From a virus: DNA of 20,917 nucleotides. Position 1 is the stretch's first letter, and every line of letters starts with the position of its first letter. Positions 15,097-20,166 of this stretch are shown piece by piece. The notes beneath the pieces were generated by a model, which was not told the DNA's origin, searched no databases, and saw only the letters and a program-made list of their open reading frames with translations. The stretch spans positions 1-20,917 of the IMG/VR virus record IMGVR_UViG_3300045944_000155. The stretch is one strand, 5' to 3'. The translations under genes and the position numbers were made by a program.

Positions 15097-16461
15097 TCAC
15101 ACCCGCCCTTCGTTTAAACGCATCCTACGCTGATCGTGCTCGTCAAATAACTCCTGCAGGGTCCACCCGAGGGTCATGGTGTCGGGGCTGACCTCGCGGG
15201 ATAGCGGGGGGAGCTCGACCTTGAGCGCCATCTTGACGACCAGCGACATGTACCTAAACGCATCCGCCCCGTTGCTGGACCAGTCATGCAGCGGGGTATC
15301 GGCATAGGCTTTGTTTTTCTCGTCGTAGCGGCGACGGTAGGCCCGGAGAGCCTCTATGCCTGAGTAGCACGCGGAGCTGTTGATGGTGAGTCTCGGGAGA
15401 ACATACCGGCCCGCGTCGATGCCGTGCTGAACGCGGACGTTCGGCGCGATGCGAACGTTGAAGTTGTCCTGCTGGAGCTGCTCGACGGTGGTGCGACCCG
15501 TCTGAAGCGTATGCGCTCGGGCGTCATGCGGGAGCCACAGGGTGTCGTAACGGTAGGGCTTCGCGCGCAGATGCGTGACGTAGTGGGCGAGAGGTTTTGA
15601 TTGGTTCTCGTAGTAGTCGATGACGCGGGGGCCATCGGGGAGAACCTGCCAGAACCAGAACGCGGTCGAGTCGCTGAACCCTAAGTCAGCAGCGACGTGG
15701 ACAGGGTAGTTGAGGTCCGGCGGGTAACGGGTCGGGTGGATGTGCTGAGAGCGCTCCAGGTCAGTGATGAGGTCGGCGTAGTAAGTACCCGGCACGGCGG
15801 CGTCGAAGTCACACTCAAGCTCGCGGGCGTACTGAGCGGCGGACATCTGCTCGCGTAGCTCCTGGAGCTCCTCCGGCGGGAGGACGTGGGTCTCGGACGC
15901 CTTGAACGTGCGGTGGAACCAGTGAGGGGAGGTGCGAGCGCGAACGACGGTCGCGTGGAAATGGTTCTTGCCCTTGGCGGTGCCGATGAAGACGGCGAAG
16001 CCACGGCGGTCGGCTAGGGTCGGCAAGACTACCTCGGGCCACAGCGACGGCTTGGTGTCGCCGTATTCATCGAGGACTACCCCGTCTAAGTAGAGGCCCC
16101 GGAGGGCGTCGGGGTTATCCGCTCCGTACAAGGTGACGTACGCGTCGTTGAACAGCTCGACCCGCAGGTCTGACTCCCGGACGCGGCGGGCGAAAGATTG
16201 GGTCGAGTCCTTGAGGTACTGCCACGCCACGTCCTTCGCCTGGCGATAGAACGGCGCGATGTAGGCGTACCGGGGATGTTGACGGGGGTTGTACAGCGCC
16301 CGGAGCACGAGGTCGTTGACGGCGGCGACGGTCTTACCCACCCGGCGGTGGGCGACGATCGCGGCCCAACGTTCGTTGCGTTGATGAAAGTCGACGAATT
16401 GGGTTCTTGGCTGGTACTCGAAACGTGCAACGGGGGGCGGGATACGCTGCGCTACAGCCAT
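15097..16461 (-). CDS. terL: Terminase large subunit (454 aa)
   Basis: ATPase and nuclease motifs are all visible. Walker A is AHRRVGKT (residues 37-44), Walker B is GVVLDEYG with D131-E132, and the coupling motif is FIGTAKGKN (158-166). The RNase H-like nuclease part has acidic residues D259 (in AADLGFSDSTAFWF), D313 (in LPHDARAHTLQTG) and D400 (in HDWSSNGADAFRYM). Length is normal for the family. The protein drives DNA packaging through the portal and cuts the concatemer. The ATG at 16461 has no good Shine-Dalgarno element. A sigma70-like promoter about 40 nt upstream suggests that terL and everything leftward can be transcribed independently of the small subunit. Confidence 0.95.
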   Translation of the reverse strand: MAVAQRIPPPVARFEYQPRTQFVDFHQRNERWAAIVAHRRVGKTVAAVNDLVLRALYNPRQHPRYAYIAPFYRQAKDVAWQYLKDSTQSFARRVRESDLRVELFNDAYVTLYGADNPDALRGLYLDGVVLDEYGDTKPSLWPEVVLPTLADRRGFAVFIGTAKGKNHFHATVVRARTSPHWFHRTFKASETHVLPPEELQELREQMSAAQYARELECDFDAAVPGTYYADLITDLERSQHIHPTRYPPDLNYPVHVAADLGFSDSTAFWFWQVLPDGPRVIDYYENQSKPLAHYVTHLRAKPYRYDTLWLPHDARAHTLQTGRTTVEQLQQDNFNVRIAPNVRVQHGIDAGRYVLPRLTINSSACYSGIEALRAYRRRYDEKNKAYADTPLHDWSSNGADAFRYMSLVVKMALKVELPPLSREVSPDTMTLGWTLQELFDEHDQRRMRLNEGRV

Positions 16462-16500
16462 TTTACATTAAACCATTTTCAGACTCATAACCGTGCTATT

Positions 16501-16529
16501 GTTATAACACCGTGTTATTTACATGTAAA
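16501..16529 (-). promoter_or_regulatory. Sigma70-like promoter with embedded operator palindrome, facing terL
   Basis: On the minus strand TTTACA and TATAAC are separated by 17 nt, close to the sigma70 consensus. The spacer contains the perfect palindrome ATAACACcGTGTTAT (16504-16518), and the -35 box is part of a second palindrome, TTTACATGTAAA (16518-16529). Such overlap is typical of an operator where a repressor blocks polymerase. A start near 16494 would leave a leader of about 33 nt to the terL ATG. The surrounding 16462-16552 gap holds nothing else I can identify. Confidence 0.55.
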
Positions 16530-16552
16530 AATCTACAAAAAGGAAGGAGATT

Positions 16553-16801
16553 CTAGGGAGGCGGTAGCATGTTTGGATCTTCAACATTAAATAGCGCAAA
16601 CAATACTAAAACGCTATGCGGCGGGCTATAGTGAAGCTCTACTAACACGGGATACGTGTCAGGATAGAGGGAAGGTAACAAAACTAGAAACTCGTTGGTA
16701 ACAGCCTGCAGGTCGGTCGCCTCGATCACTTTTACGAGGTAAATCGGTGACGGATCGCCCTGCGGCGGGCTAGGTAGATTCGGGGGGCGGAGGTAGGGCA
16801 T
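16553..16801 (-). CDS. Small Cse60-like protein between the terminase genes (82 aa)
   Basis: The core reads IYLVKVIEATDLQAVTNEFL, then VLVELHYSP and HSVLVLFALFNVED. The order 'v.V....dL...vNefL...' followed by 'v.i.y.......lv.f.l' resembles the small proteins known as Cse60 in sporulating bacteria and related short phage proteins of unknown role. The resemblance is by eye and weak. The ATG at 16801 lies inside the end of the small terminase gene (32-nt overlap in another frame), with GGAG about 9 nt upstream. The N-terminus MPYLRPPNLPSPPQGDPSP is proline-rich. An extra small gene between the two terminase genes is plausible in phages. Confidence 0.55.
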   Translation of the reverse strand: MPYLRPPNLPSPPQGDPSPIYLVKVIEATDLQAVTNEFLVLLPSLYPDTYPVLVELHYSPPHSVLVLFALFNVEDPNMLPPP

Positions 16802-17360
16802 CGAGGGTCACTCCGGTGGGAAGTTGGTCGAGCTCCGTACGGGGGAGAAGCTGGTGGTCGAACTGGATCTTGATGACTTGCGGAGCTAGCGAGTTCTGAT
16901 CGTATAGTCCGGTCATCTTGTTAATAACTTCAATGGCTTGGATGCTAGTTTTCGGCTCGTCGTGCTCGTTGTTGACCGCAATTCGGTAGAGCATGGCAAT
17001 CCGGGTGGCGACGTTCGGACCGTCTAGGGCCTGCTGGAAGTGCCTAGAAAGCGCCAGGAGGCGTTTGACCTCGGGACGCTTGAGGATGGGATGGGGGTGC
17101 TTGTAGCCCGCCTTGGCGGCCGCCTGGAGAGGCGAGAGGCCATTGACTAGGGCGCGGACGAGCTCGACGTGGCGGGGTTTACAGCGGGCCTTCTGGTCGT
17201 TTAGGGCTCGTTCGATATGGTGTAAGTTCTTGATGTATAGGTTGTTTCCTGGATGGGTGTTATCCAGGAGGAACTCGGGCGGGAGCCAGCGGTAGTCGTC
17301 GGGATCGTAGTGGCGGTGGAGGACGTCCTCGCCATGGGCTTCCAGTTCACGACGCGTCAT
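16770..17360 (-). CDS. terS: Terminase small subunit (196 aa)
   Basis: Residues about 60-105 form a helix-turn-helix candidate: HVELVRALVNGLSPLQAAAK, then AGYKHPHPILKRPEVKRLLA. The wording 'fv..l..G.s...AA..AGY.h....l.rp.V...l' is standard for small terminases that recognise phage DNA. A later segment TRIAMLYRIAVNNEHDEPKT followed by SIQAIEVINKMTGLYDQ matches the central oligomerisation part seen in this family. The C-terminus is proline-rich (DALPPPPEST) and probably contacts the large subunit. It is the first gene of the leftward block, next to the divergent control region. No good Shine-Dalgarno element precedes the ATG. Confidence 0.85.
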   Translation of the reverse strand: MTRRELEAHGEDVLHRHYDPDDYRWLPPEFLLDNTHPGNNLYIKNLHHIERALNDQKARCKPRHVELVRALVNGLSPLQAAAKAGYKHPHPILKRPEVKRLLALSRHFQQALDGPNVATRIAMLYRIAVNNEHDEPKTSIQAIEVINKMTGLYDQNSLAPQVIKIQFDHQLLPRTELDQLPTGVTLDALPPPPEST

Positions 17361-17530
17361 GAGCAGAACAAGTAGTTGATTTCGGTCGAATCGTCAACGA
17401 CTTAAGGGCCAAATCCAAAACTCGAAAAATGTCTGGGGACCTTCTGTAAATTTTTCCGTTGCTGTTTCAAAAACCCGAAAGTTTTCATCAAATTTCCCAT
17501 TTAAATCAGTAGTTTACGAGTGACTCTTCA

Positions 17531-17724
17531 CGTTTAAACGCCCCCAAAGGTGAGTGCTCGGTAAGTTCTTGATCGTAAACGACTATGCGTTTAAACGTGT
17601 AAACCACAGGCTAGCTAAGTAGCTGATTAACCTAGAGTTTTGGTTATAATCCAGTGTTATCGCAATAACATTTAATTATGCGCACGTATAAATAGCACTA
17701 ATCCGTGCTGTCCAGGTTTAAACG
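17531..17724. repeat. Three GTTTAAACG palindromic boxes
   Basis: CGTTTAAACG occurs at 17531-17540 and 17588-17597, and GTTTAAACG at 17716-17724. The same 8-bp core GTTTAAAC also appears at 8196-8203 and 15112-15119 inside coding sequence. Three copies of an AT-rich 8-mer within 200 nt are unlikely by chance and could be protein-binding sites. Confidence 0.5.
17643..17670. promoter_or_regulatory. Operator/promoter-like motif upstream of terS
   Basis: GTTATAATCCAGTGTTAT (17643-17660) matches the terL upstream motif at 16501-16518 in 15 of 18 positions. It runs into a second palindrome, TGTTATcgcaATAACA (17655-17670). On the minus strand it supplies a TATAAC -10 box, though the -35 is poor. On the plus strand it contains a perfect TATAAT (17645-17650). 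It probably binds the same regulator as the terL site. Confidence 0.45.
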
Positions 17725-17777
17725 TCCACACGCGGTCGAGCATGGGTCAAAACATACCCAAAACGCTATCCAAATCG

Positions 17778-17809
17778 GGAATAACGCGTTATCCGATTAG
17801 GGAATAACG
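17778..17809. promoter_or_regulatory. ATAACGCGTTAT palindrome with repeated GGAATAACG
   Basis: A perfect 12-bp palindrome ATAACGCGTTAT lies at 17781-17792. The word GGAATAACG occurs at 17778-17786 (as GGGAATAACG) and again at 17801-17809. The half-site ATAAC is shared with the sites at 16504-16518 and 17643-17670, so this may be a further operator of the same kind. Confidence 0.4.
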
Positions 17810-17904
17810 AAAAGGGTCAGTGGTTAAAAAATGACCAGCGAAAAGGTAAACGGTTTTTCTTACTGTTTTCAACGAGTTAGGCCTTTTTTTGGTCCAAAAA
17901 ACAG

Positions 17905-17960
17905 AAAAGTAAAAAAAAACTTCAATAAAAACAAGGCGGTAGCGGCCGCGAGGATCCGCC
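17905..17960 (-). terminator. Candidate intrinsic terminator on the minus strand
   Basis: A GC-rich imperfect hairpin (outer GGCGG/CCGCC, inner GCGGCCGC, 17935-17960) stands isolated in AT-rich DNA. Read leftward it is followed by TTGTTTTTATTG and then a run of nine T. It would stop leftward transcripts entering from the rightward operon side. An origin hairpin is the alternative reading. Confidence 0.4.
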
Positions 17961-18051
17961 AACTACCTCTATATAGAACTCCCTAAATACAACTTAAAGT
18001 GGTCACTAACCCCCATTTTTGACTATCGAAATTTTTTTTCTAATCTTGTTA

Positions 18052-18172
18052 TTTGTTACCTTTAGACTAAAAACAGACCGAAAATCAATAACTTAACCAG
18101 GTAACAAACCTCGCCGGCCTTGTTACCCCCGCCTAATTTCCGTAACCTTTTCAGTAACTTAAAGGTAACAAG
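18052..18172. repeat. Four alternating TTGTTACC / GGTAACAA sites forming two inverted pairs
   Basis: TTTGTTACC (18052-18060) pairs with GGTAACAAA (18100-18108), and CTTGTTACC (18119-18127) pairs with GGTAACAAG (18164-18172); each arm is 9 bp and the flanking base also matches within a pair. The outermost arms match over 12 bp (TTGTTACCTTTA at 18053-18064, its complement at 18160-18171). A further GTTACC lies at 18218-18223. They lie just upstream of the rightward operon and look like binding sites for a dimeric regulator or a replication initiator. Confidence 0.6.
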
Positions 18173-18226
18173 CCACCACCGCCCGCTCCTCATGCCGTTA
18201 CTTAATTACGTTTAACCGTTACCGTT

Positions 18227-18272
18227 TTGTGACATGAGTCTCAGTATAAATACATGCTATAGCATACGTTTC
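18227..18272 (+). promoter_or_regulatory. Probable promoter area of the rightward operon
   Basis: TTGTGACA (18227-18234), TATAAA (18245-18250) and TGCTATAGC (18255-18263, an extended -10-like word) lie 55-100 nt before the first gene. No pair has ideal 16-18 nt spacing, so the exact promoter is uncertain. The word ATGCTATAGCAT (18254-18265) is a perfect 12-bp palindrome over the -10-like element and may be an operator. Confidence 0.4.
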
Positions 18273-18311
18273 TCGCACGCGTGCACCTCGCGCGCAGTCA
18301 TCAAACCACTC

Positions 18312-18327
18312 AGGAAACCATCACATG
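18312..18327 (+). promoter_or_regulatory. Ribosome binding site shared with the next gene, copy 1
   Basis: The 16-nt string AGGAAACCATCACATG, running from the Shine-Dalgarno element through the start codon, is identical to that at 18906-18921. It fixes the start of the metallopeptidase gene at 18325 and suggests matched translation of the two products. Confidence 0.75.
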
Positions 18328-18906
18328 ACGACTCAAAATTGGGACCGCGAAGCATGGCTGACTAGTCTTGCATCGCTAATTCAAGACGACGTTTTGGCCC
18401 GTCAAGGTATCGCGCTGATCGACTATCGGGTCTGTCTCGGCTTTCCCCCCAACTCCCGCAAAGCACTCTCGCGTACGCTCTCGCGTGCTCAATCCAAAGA
18501 CGGCCACGCCGAAATATTCATCAGTCCCGAGTTCGGCCCGCAAGACGCCATCAAGATCGCCGTTCACCTCACCCATGAGATGCTACACGCGACCCTGGAC
18601 ATGTCGACCGCGCATGCCGCGCCTTTTAGCATGTATGCCCGTCTTATTGGCTTTGAGCGCCCGTATCACAAGCCGATCCCATCCGCTCACCTGACCAGTC
18701 AGTTAGCCGCCCTAGTCCAATCAGTCGGACCATTGCCCCACGCGTCGATCACCCTGCCCGCGTCTCAACCGACGCGACTCCTTAAGATCACGTGTACCGC
18801 GTCATGCGGACTAGTGCTCCGTGCGTCGCTCGCGCAGACCAAACGTTTCGATCGTCTCGCCGCATGCCCTATCAATGGGTGCGCGGGTCACCTTGTCGTC
18901 AACTAA
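18325..18906 (+). CDS. SprT-like zinc metallopeptidase (193 aa)
   Basis: The active-site motif is HLTHEMLHATLD, giving H84-E85-x-x-H88. A third ligand candidate is H97 in AHAAPFSMYARLIGF, which corresponds to the 'GHG..F' element after HExxH in SprT proteins. Near the C-terminus two cysteine pairs, C157/C161 (CTASC) and C181/C186 (CPINGC), form a zinc ribbon like that of SprT-family proteins. Eukaryotic relatives (Spartan) cleave DNA-crosslinked proteins; the role of bacterial and phage members is poorly known. It is the first gene of the rightward operon, 12 nt before the AAA+ gene, with the same ribosome site. No signal peptide or membrane segment is seen, so it acts in the cytoplasm. Fold assignment is from motifs; substrate unknown. 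Confidence 0.8.
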   Translation: MTTQNWDREAWLTSLASLIQDDVLARQGIALIDYRVCLGFPPNSRKALSRTLSRAQSKDGHAEIFISPEFGPQDAIKIAVHLTHEMLHATLDMSTAHAAPFSMYARLIGFERPYHKPIPSAHLTSQLAALVQSVGPLPHASITLPASQPTRLLKITCTASCGLVLRASLAQTKRFDRLAACPINGCAGHLVVN

Positions 18907-18921
18907 GGAAACCATCACATG
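18906..18921 (+). promoter_or_regulatory. Ribosome binding site shared with the previous gene, copy 2
   Basis: The same 16-nt start region is placed directly at the stop codon of the first gene (TAA 18904-18906), fixing the ATPase start at 18919. Exact conservation of the spacer as well as the purine core points to duplication or selection, not chance. Confidence 0.75.
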
Positions 18922-20166
18922 CAAACTCTCAACCTTGATCAACGTCTTGCGCTTAAGCGCGCCCTTATCCAAGCGGGCATACCGATCCCAGCCAGCGCGA
19001 CCGATGCCGATCTGCAGCGTCTCGCGCCGCAGTCCGCGCCAGTCGCGTCGCCGACAGTCGAGCCAGTCGCGTCGCCGACAGTCGAGCCAGTCGCGTCGCC
19101 GACAGTTGAGCCAGTCGCGCCGCCGACAGTTGAGCCAGTGGCAGATCCGATCGCATCCGAGGTTGCGCGCATCCGTGCGTTGCCGATCGATGCGATGCTC
19201 CAAACGATCGAAACCCTAGTCACTGAGAGTCACGCGCGCCGTATCCCCACACGCGTGGGCCAGTCGGGCGAGCGTCATCTGATCCGCGATGTTTTCCAAG
19301 TAAACGTTAACGGCCACTGCCACACGCACGGCAGTCCCGACGCGCCCGCGATCGACCCCAGTTACGTGTATGACCCGCAGACCCTTAACATCGCCGTGGC
19401 GTGCATCGAGTCAGGGTCAAATCTCTTCTTAGGCGGTCCGCCGGGAACGGGCAAAAGCACCCTAGCCCAGCAATTGGCCGCTAGGCTCGGTCGCCCGCTA
19501 GTTGAGATTGCGTTCACCTTATCGACCGAAACGGACACGCTGATCGGGCAGGAAGTCCCGGCACCATCGGGTCACGAGTCTGGGACGGTATGGCGTGACG
19601 GTGTGCTACTCGCGGGCATACAGATCCCCTACGCGATCATCGTTCTTGACGAGATATCGCTCGCGCGCCATGGGCTAGTCGCCACCTTACAACCGCTACT
19701 CGATAGCCGCCGCACCGTGACCCGTGAAGACGGCACGCGCATACCGTGCGCTCCCGGTGTGGTCTTTATCGCCGCCGATAACTCGATCGGGCATGGTGAC
19801 GATACCGGCCGATACGCTGGCGTCTCGCAGTTAAATGCGGCACTACTCGATCGGTTTACTGCCGTGATCGATGTCGACTATCTGCCGCGAGACGAGGAGA
19901 TCAAGGCGCTCCAAGCGCGTACAGAGTGCACGCCCAAGCTCGCGTCGAACGTTGTCGACTTTTGCCAGCTAACGAGAGTCGCGAGCCATAACGGTGACAT
20001 CAGTCAACCGATCGGATTCCGACGCTTGGTCGCGCTGATCACTCTGCTACAGCAAGGCGTCACGCTATCCCATGCGTTACGCACCGCGATCTATAACCAC
20101 GTGACCCCACTCGATCGCGAGGTGGTCACGCAAATCGCGGTCGGTCATTTTGGAGCATCGCAATGA
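18919..20166 (+). CDS. CobS/MoxR-type AAA+ ATPase with N-terminal repeat (415 aa)
   Basis: Walker A is GGPPGTGKST (172-181), Walker B is IIVLDEIS with D244-E245, sensor 1 is N288 in AADNSIGHGD, the arginine-finger region is LLDRF (R312), and sensor 2 is in GFRRL (368-369). The segments LIGQEVPAPSG and TGRYAGVSQLNAALLDRFTA resemble CobS, the ATPase subunit of aerobic cobaltochelatase, within the MoxR group. Residues 41-75 are a PVASPTVE repeat, absent from ordinary CobS as far as I know, and the protein is longer than CobS (about 330). MoxR-type ATPases work with VWA-domain partners to remodel proteins. Its stop overlaps the CobT-like start (ATGA), which implies a complex. No CobN-like chelatase subunit is visible, so cobalamin synthesis is not implied. 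Confidence 0.85.
   Translation: MQTLNLDQRLALKRALIQAGIPIPASATDADLQRLAPQSAPVASPTVEPVASPTVEPVASPTVEPVAPPTVEPVADPIASEVARIRALPIDAMLQTIETLVTESHARRIPTRVGQSGERHLIRDVFQVNVNGHCHTHGSPDAPAIDPSYVYDPQTLNIAVACIESGSNLFLGGPPGTGKSTLAQQLAARLGRPLVEIAFTLSTETDTLIGQEVPAPSGHESGTVWRDGVLLAGIQIPYAIIVLDEISLARHGLVATLQPLLDSRRTVTREDGTRIPCAPGVVFIAADNSIGHGDDTGRYAGVSQLNAALLDRFTAVIDVDYLPRDEEIKALQARTECTPKLASNVVDFCQLTRVASHNGDISQPIGFRRLVALITLLQQGVTLSHALRTAIYNHVTPLDREVVTQIAVGHFGASQ
19039..19134 (+). repeat. 24-bp in-frame tandem repeat, four copies
   Basis: Four units starting CCAGTCGCG and ending GTCGAG or GTTGAG encode PVASPTVE, PVASPTVE, PVASPTVE and PVAPPTVE, followed by a partial unit. The first two are identical in DNA, so expansion is recent. 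The product is an extended Pro/Val-rich linker between an N-terminal helical piece and the ATPase core; copy number may vary between relatives. Confidence 0.9.

Larger units (their letters stand above)
17361..18324. other. Divergent AT-rich control region, possible replication origin
   Basis: About 960 nt separate the leftward and rightward blocks. I find no convincing gene in either strand; the longest frames are tiny and lack ribosome sites. The DNA is clearly more AT-rich than its surroundings and contains A- and T-tracts (about 17880-17935, 18030-18040). It holds several families of palindromes: CGTTTAAACG, GTTAT/ATAAC sites, a TTTTTTGGtCCAAAAAA hairpin (17885-17901), a GC-rich hairpin (17935-17960) and paired TTGTTACC/GGTAACAA sites. 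The location between divergent operons fits promoters and operators; the iteron-like repeats and AT-rich tracts would also fit an origin. Confidence 0.6.

Noticed and set aside
17742-17807. 21-codon frame in the control region (MGQNIPKTLSKSGITRYPIR...)
   Set aside because: No Shine-Dalgarno element, overlaps the palindrome at 17781, and too short to separate from chance.
17941-17956. NotI and BamHI sites close together, with PmeI sites nearby, suggesting a cloning polylinker
   Set aside because: Only isolated sites, no vector backbone, and the surrounding sequence continues smoothly between phage genes; the palindromes fit natural regulatory structure better.
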